A DNA stretch of 64,000 bases from SMBSF63 sp034003545 (GTDB lineage: Bacteria > Chloroflexota > Anaerolineae > Anaerolineales > Anaerolineaceae). The notes below the pieces were generated by a model. It was not told the origin of the DNA, did not search any database, and was given only the letters and a program-made list of their open reading frames with translations. This document shows, in pieces, positions 33,694-42,412 of this stretch (the stretch's first letter is position 1; each line of letters opens with the position of its first letter). Location: assembly GCA_964447155.1 (NCBI GenBank), contig CAYURM010000015.1, positions 1 through 64,000 of the forward strand, given 5' to 3'. A program made the position numbers and the translations under genes.

Positions 33694-34685
33694 CTGTTTA
33701 CCGGCCAGGCTTTTTGATAATTGGTCAGCAAACGATCACAGAAATCGTTGAACGACGGGGCTATTTTTTGACGGGCGGGGTCTGCCTGGTGCCAGGTGAT
33801 GATCTGCTCGGCGCCACGAGCAAAGGCGGTGGCGGGGATAAACTCAGGAACCACCTGCTTGATCTTGGTGTTGTCAAAGATGGCGCAGTGGGATTTGTCA
33901 CCCAGCAGGCTGTCGCCGATGGTAGCATCGTAGGCTGCAATCAGGTCAGAAGGGATGTGTACCAGTTGGGGGGTAACTCCGGCTGCTTTCGCCAGGGTCT
34001 GATAGATCTGGTTCCAGGTCAACCACTCATCTGAAGTGATATGGAAGGTTTCCCCGCGCGCCCGGGGATTGCCAAGCAGGCCAATCAGCCCTTTGGCGAA
34101 ATCCGTATTGTGGGTCAGCGTCCAGATGGAGGTGCCATCGCCGTGGACGATGACAGGTTTTCCTTTCAGCATGCGGTCGATGACCGTGTATCCCCCTTCA
34201 ACGGGGACGGAAGTCTGGTCATACGTGTGGGATGGCCTGACGATGGTGAAGGGGAATTTGTTTTTGCGGTATTCGTCAACCAGCAGTTCTTCGCAAGCGA
34301 TTTTGTTGCGTGAGTAGGCCCAAAAGGGGTTTTCAAGCAAGGTGGATTCGCGGATCGGCAGGTTGGAAGCGGGGGTCTGGTAGGCAGAGGCCGAGCTGAT
34401 GAATACGAATTGTCCTGTTTCCCCTGTGAAGAGATCGATGTCCCTTTGGATGTCTTGCGGGGTGAAGGCGATCCAGTCTACCACCGCGTCAAATTCGCGC
34501 CCGGCCAAAGCGGAACGCATGGCGGCGGGATCATGGATGTCCGCGTGCAGCAATTTTGCGCCTGGTGCCGTGGGGCGCGTGGATGTGCCACGGTTGAGCA
34601 AGGTGAGCTGGATGCCTTTTTCCACAGCCCGTGATGCACAGGCTGTGCTGATCAGTCCGGTACCGCCAATGAACAAGACTTTCAT
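33690..34685 (-). CDS. NAD-dependent epimerase/dehydratase (extended SDR)
   Basis: The 331-residue protein has the Rossmann motif FIGGTGLIS at residues 5-13, the SSASAYQTP segment and the catalytic YSRNK (YxxxK) near residue 122. It belongs to the extended short-chain dehydrogenase group that modifies nucleotide sugars or related compounds. The GGTGLIS variant occurs in a subgroup of uncharacterised epimerases. The substrate is unknown. It is a convergent neighbour of recQ with overlapping stop codons, and lies on the same strand and downstream of the GH130 gene, separated by 119 bases that hold a repeat. Confidence 0.85.
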   Translation of the reverse strand: MKVLFIGGTGLISTACASRAVEKGIQLTLLNRGTSTRPTAPGAKLLHADIHDPAAMRSALAGREFDAVVDWIAFTPQDIQRDIDLFTGETGQFVFISSASAYQTPASNLPIRESTLLENPFWAYSRNKIACEELLVDEYRKNKFPFTIVRPSHTYDQTSVPVEGGYTVIDRMLKGKPVIVHGDGTSIWTLTHNTDFAKGLIGLLGNPRARGETFHITSDEWLTWNQIYQTLAKAAGVTPQLVHIPSDLIAAYDATIGDSLLGDKSHCAIFDNTKIKQVVPEFIPATAFARGAEQIITWHQADPARQKIAPSFNDFCDRLLTNYQKAWPVNS

Positions 34686-34754
34686 CGTATTTTCTCCAGG
34701 GGGATATTGAGGTGTTTGTGTTGATTATAGCAAGTTTCAGTAAAATTAATATGA

Positions 34755-34802
34755 GTCGGGTGCGTTAGTGCCCGATTGAGTAAAGTGCGATCACACCCTG
34801 CA
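34755..34802. repeat. Dispersed repeat, family E, copy 1
   Basis: About 48 bases containing tcgggtgcgttagtgcccga (a small hairpin) and a gtgcgatcacaccctg tail. A diverged copy lies at 60611-60660. Confidence 0.5.
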
Positions 34803-34804
34803 AC

Positions 34805-35785
34805 TTAAAGTTCAGAGGTCGTATCCAGGAATTCAAGCACTTCGTCTCGGTGGGCGAAGGCCAGGCCCGTCACGGTATCGGCACAGCCATAGTAAATGGC
34901 AATCCGACCGGTGGGTTCGTCATATAACGCGGCGCAGGGAAAAGCCACATTGGGGACATCGCCCACACATTCATAATTGGTTTGCGGGGAGAGGAGATAG
35001 GGGCCGCCGCGGCGGATGACCTTCCAGGGCTGCTCCAGATCGAGCAGGGCTGCGCCAAAGGAATATACGAAACCGTTGCAGGAGGTGAGCACGCCGTGGT
35101 AGAACAACAGCCATCCCTCCGGGGTTTCAATGGGGACTGGGCCAGCGCCGATTTTGGTGCTTTGCCATCCGCCTTTGACGCCCATCACAAAGCGGTGCTG
35201 CCCCCAGTGGATCATGTCGGGACTCTGGCTCAGGTAAATATCCCCAAAGGGAGTGTGTCCGTTGTCGCTGGGGCGGTTGAGCATCATGTACATGCCGTTG
35301 ATCTTGCGGGGGAAGAGGACGCCATTGCGGTTGAAGGGCAGCAAGGCGTTTTCAAGGAAATGGAATTCCTCAAAATCAAAGGTATAACCGACACCGATGG
35401 TGGGGCCATGATAGCCATTGCACCAGGTGACATAATAGCGGTCTTCGAGATAGACCACGCGCGGGTCATAGCGATATTGATAGGTGCCAATTTCGGGATC
35501 ATCACAGCGCCATTCGATGGGTTCGTCATCCAACTTCCAGTGAATGCCATCATCGCTGAAGCCGCGGTTGAGATTCATTTCCCGTTTTTTGTTGTCGCAG
35601 CGGAAGACGCCGGCAAAATTGCCATTAAATGGGACAACCGCGCTGTTGAAGATGCTGTTGGAAGAGGGAATCAGGTTTCTGGGAATGATGGGGTTATGGC
35701 TGTAACGCCAGATGATGTCTGAACTTGAAGCGGGGCGGTCTTGCCAGGGGATGTTAGGGAGGGTATTTTTTATCATCATTGCCAT
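34805..35785 (-). CDS. GH130 beta-mannoside phosphorylase/hydrolase
   Basis: The 326-residue protein is a five-bladed beta-propeller of GH130. Family motifs are visible: NSAVVPFNG near residue 47, the YRYDPRVVYLEDRYYVTW stretch near 108 with the conserved catalytic aspartate, KIGAGPVPIETPEGWLLFYHG, and VGDVPNVAFPCAALYDE near 283. Most members phosphorolyse beta-1,4- or beta-1,2-mannosides to mannose-1-phosphate; a few are hydrolases. It lacks a signal peptide, so it acts in the cytosol on imported oligosaccharides. The promoter region is shared with the divergent LacI gene. The beta-mannosidase at 44592 supports a mannoside role. Confidence 0.93.
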   Translation of the reverse strand: MAMMIKNTLPNIPWQDRPASSSDIIWRYSHNPIIPRNLIPSSNSIFNSAVVPFNGNFAGVFRCDNKKREMNLNRGFSDDGIHWKLDDEPIEWRCDDPEIGTYQYRYDPRVVYLEDRYYVTWCNGYHGPTIGVGYTFDFEEFHFLENALLPFNRNGVLFPRKINGMYMMLNRPSDNGHTPFGDIYLSQSPDMIHWGQHRFVMGVKGGWQSTKIGAGPVPIETPEGWLLFYHGVLTSCNGFVYSFGAALLDLEQPWKVIRRGGPYLLSPQTNYECVGDVPNVAFPCAALYDEPTGRIAIYYGCADTVTGLAFAHRDEVLEFLDTTSEL

Positions 35786-35802
35786 TCCTTTCGCTGAAAA
35801 CT

Positions 35803-35949
35803 GAGAGCGCTTTCTTAAAAATAGTTGACTTTTGATAAAAGTTCTTGTATACTGTTCTTGGAAGCGCTCTCATTATAGCATAATCCGATCTGTAACGGGC
35901 ATTTTCACCAGAATTTTGTCATTCGAGCATGATTTGTGAGAGCGCTATC
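35803..35949. promoter_or_regulatory. Divergent promoters with three LacI operators
   Basis: Rightward promoter: TTGACT (35825-35830) and TATACT (35848-35853), spacing 17. Leftward promoter: extended -10 TGCTATAAT on the minus strand (TATAAT at 35872-35877). Palindromic operators with core AGCGCT are at 35803-35814 (GAGAGCGCTTTC), 35860-35871 (GGAAGCGCTCTC) and 35938-35949 (GAGAGCGCTATC). The middle one covers the expected start sites of both promoters. Confidence 0.85.
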
Positions 35950-35966
35950 ATTCTCAGGAGAAACCG

Positions 35967-37007
35967 TTGAATAATCTCACATTAGAGGATATTGCGGCAC
36001 AGGCGGGAGTTTCCCGCGCAACGGTATCTCGTGTGGTGAATAATCAGGCGAACGTGAGTGAGAAAACGCGCCAACGGGTGTTGGACGTGATCGCCGAAAC
36101 CAATTTCCGCCCCAATGCAGCCGCACGCGCCCTTGCCTCGCAACGTTCCCGGACGATCGGCCTGGTGCTGCCGCTGAGTGTGAGCAACTTCTTCACCGAC
36201 CCCTATTACCCATTTCTAACCAAAGGGATTGCCCAGGCGTGTAATCAGAATAATTACACCCTGGCTTTTTTTCTTGTCAGCAACAAAGATGATGAAGACA
36301 ATATGTATCCCCGGATTGCCCGCAAGGGGTTTCTGGACGGGGTGGTGGTCCAGTCTGGACACCATGGGGATCAGCGGATCATTGGCAATATGATTGATAT
36401 GCAAATTCCAATGGTCGTAATTGGCCGTCCGTTTCGCTCCGATAATATTACGTATGTCGACATTGATAATGCCAATGCCGCCTATCACGCCGTCAGCCAT
36501 CTGATCCGTTTGGGGCGCAAGCGGATTGCCACCGTCACCGGGCCGCTGGATAGTACTGCCGGGCTTGACCGTTTGGAAGGCTATCGCCGGGCTTTGAGCG
36601 AAAGAAATCTTCCTTATGATGACAACCTGGTTGTGGAAGGGGATTTCACCGAAACCGGTGGATATTATGCCATGCAGAAAATCCTTTCCCATCGGTTTGA
36701 CGCAGTTTTTACGGCGTCTGATGTGATGGCAATGGGGGCGATGCGTGCGTTAAATGACGCCAAACTCACCATTCCTGGCGATGTTGCCCTGGTCAGTTTC
36801 GATGACCTGCCCCTTGCTTCCTATTCCAGTATTCCATTGACCACCGTGCGGCAGCCGGTGGTTCAGTCCGGGATTTATACGATCGAAACCTTGATTGACA
36901 TTATTGAACACGGGATTAAAGAACCCCGTCACATCATCATGGACACAGAATTAATCATCCGGGATTCCTGTGGTGCGAACAGAGTAAAAGTATCTGGGGA
37001 GCGGTAA
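35967..37007 (+). CDS. LacI-family transcriptional regulator (locus 2)
   Basis: The 346-residue repressor starts with a LacI DNA-binding domain (LTLEDIAAQAGVSRATVSRV-like; here NLTLEDIAAQAGVSRATVS) and has the effector domain with VALVSFDDLPLASYSSIPLTT at the C-terminal side. The start codon is TTG, with CAGGAG seven bases upstream. Operators with the same core are found before itself, before the divergent GH130 gene and before the binding protein at 37133, so this regulator should control uptake and breakdown together. The inducer is probably a manno- or gluco-oligosaccharide. Confidence 0.93.
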   Translation: MNNLTLEDIAAQAGVSRATVSRVVNNQANVSEKTRQRVLDVIAETNFRPNAAARALASQRSRTIGLVLPLSVSNFFTDPYYPFLTKGIAQACNQNNYTLAFFLVSNKDDEDNMYPRIARKGFLDGVVVQSGHHGDQRIIGNMIDMQIPMVVIGRPFRSDNITYVDIDNANAAYHAVSHLIRLGRKRIATVTGPLDSTAGLDRLEGYRRALSERNLPYDDNLVVEGDFTETGGYYAMQKILSHRFDAVFTASDVMAMGAMRALNDAKLTIPGDVALVSFDDLPLASYSSIPLTTVRQPVVQSGIYTIETLIDIIEHGIKEPRHIIMDTELIIRDSCGANRVKVSGER

Positions 37008-37024
37008 AAAATTTCGCAGATAAA

Positions 37025-37036
37025 AAGAGCGCTCTC
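37025..37036 (+). promoter_or_regulatory. LacI operator upstream of the Opp-type importer
   Basis: AAGAGCGCTCTC shares the AGAGCGCT core of the operators at 35803-35949. It is 97 bases before the binding-protein start. A separate 14-base perfect palindrome, TCCTTTGCAAAGGA, follows at 37045-37058. Confidence 0.75.
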
Positions 37037-37132
37037 ATTTTTTGTCCTTTGCAAAGGAGGTGACCAAAAATAACATGTGTGGCAAGCTGTACTGTATGTG
37101 ACCATCCAAAAAATTAGAAGGAGAAAGAAAAA

Positions 37133-39046
37133 ATGAAACGCATTATGTTTGTTTTGTCAATTTTGGCAGTCTTCAGCATGCTGTTGAGCGCATGTGCTGC
37201 CCCTGCTCCTGAGGCACCGGTGGTAGAAGAACCTGCGGCAGTGGAAGAACCCGTAGTGGAAGAACCTGCGGCAGTAGAAGAGCCCGTTGTGGAAGAACCC
37301 GCAGTGGAAGAACCCGCAGATGAGACTGCCCTGCCCCGCGACGAGACCCTGTACTTCAATGGTCAGCAGTGGGGTGCGGTCGTTTGCTGGAATCCATACA
37401 GCTCCAACTGTAACAACGCCATGGCACTTGCCCAGCAGGACAACGCCCGCGTTCCCATGTTCGAAACTCCCTATCTGTACAATATGCTGGATGGACAGCA
37501 GTATCCGCTGCTGGCTGACGGCCCGTACGAATGGGATGCCGATACCACCCAGGTTACCTTCAAGCTGAACCCTGCTGCAAAGTGGAGCGATGGGACCCCC
37601 GTGACCGCCGAAGATGTTGCCTACACCTGGGCTTCCCACGTGAAGTACAACACCCAGTTTGGCGCTGCCAACAAAGACTTCATTGATACCATTGAAGCCG
37701 TTGATCCCCAGACTGTTGTGGTCAAAGCTGTGTTGGGCGAGGATGGGAAAGCTGTCAATCCGCTGATTGTGAATGCTTACCTGAGCAGCAACTACGTGAT
37801 CCAGAAGGCGTGGACCGAAGCTTTGGAAGCCCGCACCGGCGGTGAAGCTGATGCCTTCATGGCTGATGTTGCCGAAGATGTGGTTTATTCCGGCCCCTAT
37901 ACCAAATTTTTCTCTGACGACCAGAAAGTTGTTCTGGTGCGTGATGACAATTATTGGGGTCAGGACCCCAGCATGTTTGGCAAGCTGCCTGCTCCGAAAT
38001 ATCTTGCCCATGTGATTTACAAAGACAATGCCGCCGGCACCACCGCTTTGCAGGCTGGTGAAGTGGATGTGAGCCAGCAGTTCAACTCCAATGTTCAGGA
38101 TCTGTGGCTGAAAGACAATCTGCCTGTTTCCACTTATTTGCCCGAGCCTCCTTATGGTATTGGCGCAAGCCTGCCGACTGCCTTCTTCAATAAAGCCTCC
38201 TATGGTTTGGATCAGCTTGCCGTCCGCAAAGCGATTGCCATGGCAGTCGATTATGACACCATTATTGCCAACGCAATGACCAACCAGTCCGCTACCTTCA
38301 CCCAGGTTCCCCGTTCCCTGATGAACCCGACACCCGGTGAGCAGGCCCTGTATGACCAGGCCGCCGTCGCTGACTTGCAGTTCGCTGGCAATGATATTGA
38401 AGGCGCGAATGCTATGCTTGATGCCGCCGGGATCGTTGACACTGATGGTGATGGCTGGCGCGAATTCGAAGGCCAGAACCTTCGCTATGTCGCAACCGCC
38501 CCGAATGGCTGGTCCGACTGGCAGGCTGCCATTGAAGTAGTGGCTGCCGCTGGTGCAAATATTGGCATTGACATCACCACCAATTATCCTGAATGGTCCG
38601 TTTATCAGACCATCGTGACCAACTGGCCGCTGCCCGAAGCTGACTTCGACATCTTCATGATGTGGAGCGACGGTGCCGGCCCGACCCAGCCCTGGAGCCG
38701 GATCCGCCATTTGATGAGCTCGGAATTTGCTGAGACAGAAAATAACTGGAACGGTAACTGGGGTGGGTACATCAATCCTGAAGCAGATGCATTGATCACC
38801 GCCATCCCCGGCATGACCGAAGAAGCCGATTTGGTGGATGCTTATACCGATCTGGTCAGAATTTACCTGACCGACGTTCCTTCCTTCACACTGATGTATC
38901 GCCCGCAGTCTTTCCACACGGTGAATGAGAGTGTCTGGACCAACTTCCCGTATGAGGGTGACGGCACCAACCCGCCAGTGCCTCCGCTGGATATGACCGA
39001 TGGTTGGGCTATTGCAGGTCTCTATAACCTGACCCTTGTTAAGTAA
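37133..39046 (+). CDS. ABC transporter substrate-binding lipoprotein (family 5, Opp/Dpp type)
   Basis: The 637-residue protein has a signal peptide with lipobox LLSAC (Cys near residue 21). A linker made of about three copies of an EEPAAVEEPVV repeat follows (residues ~30-62), then a family 5 solute-binding domain with WSDGTPVTAEDVAYTW near residue 145. Family 5 proteins bind peptides, but a branch in Thermotogota and Chloroflexota binds cello- or manno-oligosaccharides. The glycosidase neighbours favour oligosaccharides here. GAAGGAGAAAG precedes the start. The LacI operator upstream indicates induction by the sugar. Confidence 0.92.
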   Translation: MKRIMFVLSILAVFSMLLSACAAPAPEAPVVEEPAAVEEPVVEEPAAVEEPVVEEPAVEEPADETALPRDETLYFNGQQWGAVVCWNPYSSNCNNAMALAQQDNARVPMFETPYLYNMLDGQQYPLLADGPYEWDADTTQVTFKLNPAAKWSDGTPVTAEDVAYTWASHVKYNTQFGAANKDFIDTIEAVDPQTVVVKAVLGEDGKAVNPLIVNAYLSSNYVIQKAWTEALEARTGGEADAFMADVAEDVVYSGPYTKFFSDDQKVVLVRDDNYWGQDPSMFGKLPAPKYLAHVIYKDNAAGTTALQAGEVDVSQQFNSNVQDLWLKDNLPVSTYLPEPPYGIGASLPTAFFNKASYGLDQLAVRKAIAMAVDYDTIIANAMTNQSATFTQVPRSLMNPTPGEQALYDQAAVADLQFAGNDIEGANAMLDAAGIVDTDGDGWREFEGQNLRYVATAPNGWSDWQAAIEVVAAAGANIGIDITTNYPEWSVYQTIVTNWPLPEADFDIFMMWSDGAGPTQPWSRIRHLMSSEFAETENNWNGNWGGYINPEADALITAIPGMTEEADLVDAYTDLVRIYLTDVPSFTLMYRPQSFHTVNESVWTNFPYEGDGTNPPVPPLDMTDGWAIAGLYNLTLVK

Positions 39047-39063
39047 ACGGTAGTCAAGTAAGG

Positions 39064-39098
39064 ACAGCCATGTCCCGCCAATCCCGGGGCATGGCTGT
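39064..39098 (+). terminator. Intercistronic hairpin after the second binding-protein gene
   Basis: ACAGCCATGTCCCG pairs with CGGGGCATGGCTGT (14 bp, one G-U). As in the first sugar locus, it separates the binding-protein gene from the first permease and probably sets differential expression. Confidence 0.6.
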
Positions 39099-39122
39099 TA
39101 TCTCCTTGAAGGAGGTATTGCA

Positions 39123-40127
39123 TTGAAAGGATACCGAAAGTATTACCTGAACAAGGTGCTGTGGTTGTTGGTGACGGCTGTATTTGCCTTTGTGTTGAAT
39201 TTCGCGCTGCCCCGTCTGATGCCCGGAGACCCGGTTGCCGCAATTGTTGCCAGACTGGCACAAGGCATGTCCAGTTCAACCGGGATGAAAGTGGTTTATG
39301 AGCAATATGCGGAACTATTCGGCACCAACAAACCGATCATGCAACAATTTTTTCTGTATGTCAATAATGTACTCCATGGTAATTTTGGCGCATCCTTCAG
39401 TCAATTTCCCCGGCCGGTTAGCGACATTCTTAAATCCGCCATTTGGTGGACCATCGCTTTGCAATTTCCAGCGATCATTGTCGGCTGGCTGATTGGAAAC
39501 ACATTGGGCGCCCTGGCAGCGTATCTTCGTAAAGGATTTGATAAAGTCCTTCTGCCGGTCAGTATTTTCGTGAGCAATTTGCCCGCATTTGGGATGGCGA
39601 TCATTTTACTGGTCATTTTCGGCGTAAAACTGAAATGGTTCCCTACTTCAGGCGGATATGGTTTTGATTTGATCCCCGAATTTAGCTGGCGATTCATCTG
39701 GTCGGTGATCGTCCATTACCAGCTTCCCTTCTGGTCGATCGTGTTGATTGCGATTGGCGGTCAGGCAATCGGGATGCGCTCCATGTCAATCTATGAACTG
39801 AATGCGGATTATGTGAAATACAGTCGTTTCCTGGGCATCAAGGATCGCAAGATCATCGGGTATGTTTTCAGGAACGCGATGCTTCCCCAAATTACTGGTT
39901 TGGCATTGTCGATCGGCACGATGGTCGGAGGTGCATTGGTGGCAGAGATCATTTTTAGTTATCCCGGGCTGGGCACCACGCTATTGACCGCCATTATGGG
40001 CCAGGATTATCCTCTCATCTCCGCCGTCACCTTGCTGATCACGGTGATGGTACTGTTGGCGAATTTCCTCATCGAAATCATTTATGGTTTGATTGACCCG
40101 CGCATTAAAGCCGCGCAGTCAGATTAG
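39123..40127 (+). CDS. Opp/Dpp-type ABC transporter permease (DppB-like)
   Basis: The 334-residue protein has six membrane helices. The N-terminal stretch LPRLMPGDPVAAIVARL is typical of DppB/OppB, and the cytoplasmic loop LNADYVKYSRFLGIKDRKI near residue 220 contacts the ATPase. The start codon is TTG with AAGGAGG seven bases upstream. It forms the membrane channel with the next gene product. Confidence 0.93.
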   Translation: MKGYRKYYLNKVLWLLVTAVFAFVLNFALPRLMPGDPVAAIVARLAQGMSSSTGMKVVYEQYAELFGTNKPIMQQFFLYVNNVLHGNFGASFSQFPRPVSDILKSAIWWTIALQFPAIIVGWLIGNTLGALAAYLRKGFDKVLLPVSIFVSNLPAFGMAIILLVIFGVKLKWFPTSGGYGFDLIPEFSWRFIWSVIVHYQLPFWSIVLIAIGGQAIGMRSMSIYELNADYVKYSRFLGIKDRKIIGYVFRNAMLPQITGLALSIGTMVGGALVAEIIFSYPGLGTTLLTAIMGQDYPLISAVTLLITVMVLLANFLIEIIYGLIDPRIKAAQSD

Positions 40128-40141
40128 GCGGAGATGATGCT

Positions 40142-41395
40142 ATGAAACATACGCTTAGGCAAATTTTTCACTCCGGCAAATTCATCATTGGCTTTTGCAT
40201 TTTCACGGTGCTGCTGCTGGTGGTTATTTTTTACCCGCTGATCATCACCGATAAGCCATTGGTGATTATTGGTCAGGGGACTTTCTTTCCTCCGGGCACC
40301 TATGTGAGTACGTATGACAGCATCAGTTCATCGACTACGTATACCCTCAATCTGAAGGATGCCAATCTCAAGCGGATTGCTGCCAAGCTGGGCGACCAGG
40401 AACGCCAGGATATTAAAGACTGGCTGGTAGCAGATGGGTTTCCGGAAGACCAGATTGATGTGACCAATACAGCGCAGCTCCTTGACCAGTGGGATGACAA
40501 TTTTGAACCCACCAAAAGACTGGAGGGGATGACGCTGGCCCAGCTGCGCTATTATCAGCGGCTGGACACATCCCTTGCGGGGATTTTATCCAGCGAGGGC
40601 AAGATCATTGCCGCAGAAAACCCGGAAACGGGCGCGCTGGAGCAGACCGGCATGGTCAATCAGTCAGATTATGTGAATATCCGTGAAGTTGCCAGCGTTC
40701 GTTATTTACCCCTGGGAACCGATAATTTTGGCCGGGATGTGATGACAGAATTGGTCAAGGCCACCGCCGTGTCGCTGAAGATTGGCGTGATCGCCGGGGT
40801 GATTGCGACCTTGATCGGATTGACCCTGGGTTTATTGGCGGGATATATCGGCGGCATCGTGGATGACATCATTATGTTCATCACCAATCTGTTTACCGTG
40901 ATCCCTTCCATTGTGTTATTGATTCTCATCTCTTTCAGCATTGGTCAGGAAAAACGCGGCGCGGTCACTATCGCTGTGGTGATCGGGTTTACCTCCTGGA
41001 TATGGACGACCAGGGCCATCCGCTCGCAAGTGATTTCGCTGCGTAATCGCGATCATGTCAATCTTTCGAAATTATCCGGCCATTCCATCGTTCACATTAT
41101 CGTTGCCGATATTCTGCCTTACATCGCCTCGTATGTGGTCATGGCGTTGATTTTGCAGATCTCTTCGGCCATCCTGGCGGAGGCTTCCTTGTCCATTCTC
41201 GGCTTAGGGCCTAGAACTACAGAAGTGCCAACCCTGGGGCTGATGATGAATTGGGCGATGATCTATCAGGCGCATATCCTGAATAAATGGTGGGCGTACT
41301 TCCCCGTTTTGTTGGTGATTGCCCTGATCACGTTCTCGATGAATTTGATGAATACGGGGCTGGATCAGGTATTCAATCCAGCATTAAGGGACTAG
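40142..41395 (+). CDS. Opp/Dpp-type ABC transporter permease (DppC-like)
   Basis: The 417-residue protein is longer than usual DppC proteins (about 300) because of an extra extracytoplasmic segment of roughly 120 residues (about 40-180) between the first and second membrane helices. The core has LPLGTDNFGRDVMTELVKAT, the standard DppC stretch, and five further helices. The enlarged external loop may contact the binding protein; this is also seen in sugar-transporting members of the family. The ATPase gene starts 9 bases after the stop. Confidence 0.92.
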   Translation: MKHTLRQIFHSGKFIIGFCIFTVLLLVVIFYPLIITDKPLVIIGQGTFFPPGTYVSTYDSISSSTTYTLNLKDANLKRIAAKLGDQERQDIKDWLVADGFPEDQIDVTNTAQLLDQWDDNFEPTKRLEGMTLAQLRYYQRLDTSLAGILSSEGKIIAAENPETGALEQTGMVNQSDYVNIREVASVRYLPLGTDNFGRDVMTELVKATAVSLKIGVIAGVIATLIGLTLGLLAGYIGGIVDDIIMFITNLFTVIPSIVLLILISFSIGQEKRGAVTIAVVIGFTSWIWTTRAIRSQVISLRNRDHVNLSKLSGHSIVHIIVADILPYIASYVVMALILQISSAILAEASLSILGLGPRTTEVPTLGLMMNWAMIYQAHILNKWWAYFPVLLVIALITFSMNLMNTGLDQVFNPALRD

Positions 41396-41404
41396 GTGAT
41401 TGCC

Positions 41405-42412
41405 ATGGCAAAAACAATGTTAGAGGTACGGGAACTGACCACAAAATATATCACCCGGTTTAAGGAAGATATCTATGCAGTGGACCACGTTTCTCTTAAG
41501 GTTGAAGAGGGAAAATCGTTGGGGATTGCGGGTGAATCCGGGTGTGGAAAATCTACGTTGGCGCTCAGTTTAATGGGCTATTACTTTCCGCCCCTGCACT
41601 ATACCAGCGGGGAGATCATCATTGACGGGAAAAATATTTCCGGCATGGACCCGGATGATGTGCGCAAATCGATCCTGGGGAATGAGATTGCCTACATTCC
41701 CCAGGCAGCGATGAATGCGCTCAATCCTACCCGGAAGGTGATCAATTTTGTGGAAGATGTCATTTGGGCGCACAACCCGAAGACTGCCCGGAAAGATATT
41801 TACGATATGGCGAGGGAACGGTTTGAGATCCTCGGCCTTCCCGCCGAGGTGCTGCAAAAATTCCCGGTGGAACTTTCAGGCGGGATGAAGCAGCGCACGG
41901 TGATCGCGATTTCGGTGATCCTTTCGCCCAAAATCCTGATTGCTGACGAGCCTTCCTCGGCACTGGATGTCACCAGCCAGAAGATGGTGATCAAGATGCT
42001 GCTGGATTTGATGGAACATGGTTTCATCAAATCGATGATCTTCATCACGCATGAGCTGCCGCTGCTGTATAATGTGACCGATGATATCATGGTCATGTAT
42101 GCGGGGCAGATTGTGGAGAAGGGTTCTGCGAAGCAAACCGTGTTTGATCCGCTTCACCCGTATGCCAAAGGGCTGATGGGATCGATCATTGTGCCTGAAA
42201 GCGGCCTGAGAGATGTTAAACTGGCTGCCATTCCCGGCGTACCGCCGAATCTTAAGAATCCGCCGTCTGGCTGCCGGTTTGCCGCACGCTGTAAATATGT
42301 TCAGCCAGAATGCAAGATGCATTCGATTGATATGCGCAGAGTAGGGGAAGGCCGCGAGTATCGCTGCATCTTTTCGGAAGAATATCTGAGAAAGGCATAC
42401 CAAGATGGCTAA
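41405..42412 (+). CDS. Opp/Dpp-type ABC transporter ATPase (DppD-like)
   Basis: The 335-residue ATPase has Walker A GESGCGKST (about residues 42-50), ABC signature LSGGMKQR and Walker B ILIADEPSSALD. The C-terminal oligopeptide-transporter extension has a four-cysteine pattern (CRFAARCKY...C...C) that may bind an Fe-S cluster. ATG 41405 is preferred over GTG 41396, which directly follows the upstream stop. Its end overlaps the next gene by 8 bases. Confidence 0.93.
   Translation: MAKTMLEVRELTTKYITRFKEDIYAVDHVSLKVEEGKSLGIAGESGCGKSTLALSLMGYYFPPLHYTSGEIIIDGKNISGMDPDDVRKSILGNEIAYIPQAAMNALNPTRKVINFVEDVIWAHNPKTARKDIYDMARERFEILGLPAEVLQKFPVELSGGMKQRTVIAISVILSPKILIADEPSSALDVTSQKMVIKMLLDLMEHGFIKSMIFITHELPLLYNVTDDIMVMYAGQIVEKGSAKQTVFDPLHPYAKGLMGSIIVPESGLRDVKLAAIPGVPPNLKNPPSGCRFAARCKYVQPECKMHSIDMRRVGEGREYRCIFSEEYLRKAYQDG

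Noticed and set aside
37075..37101. Mini-ORF MCGKLYCM before the importer as a leader peptide
   Set aside because: The strong ribosome binding sequence is about 14 bases from the ATG, too far, and no terminator follows.
37220..37320. Tandem repeat resembling a CRISPR or VNTR
   Set aside because: It is in frame and encodes the EEPAAVEEPVV linker of the binding lipoprotein.
37157..38917. A 586-codon open frame on the minus strand opposite the binding-protein gene
   Set aside because: It mirrors the codon bias of a clear family 5 binding protein on the plus strand, lacks a recognisable domain and has no ribosome binding site.
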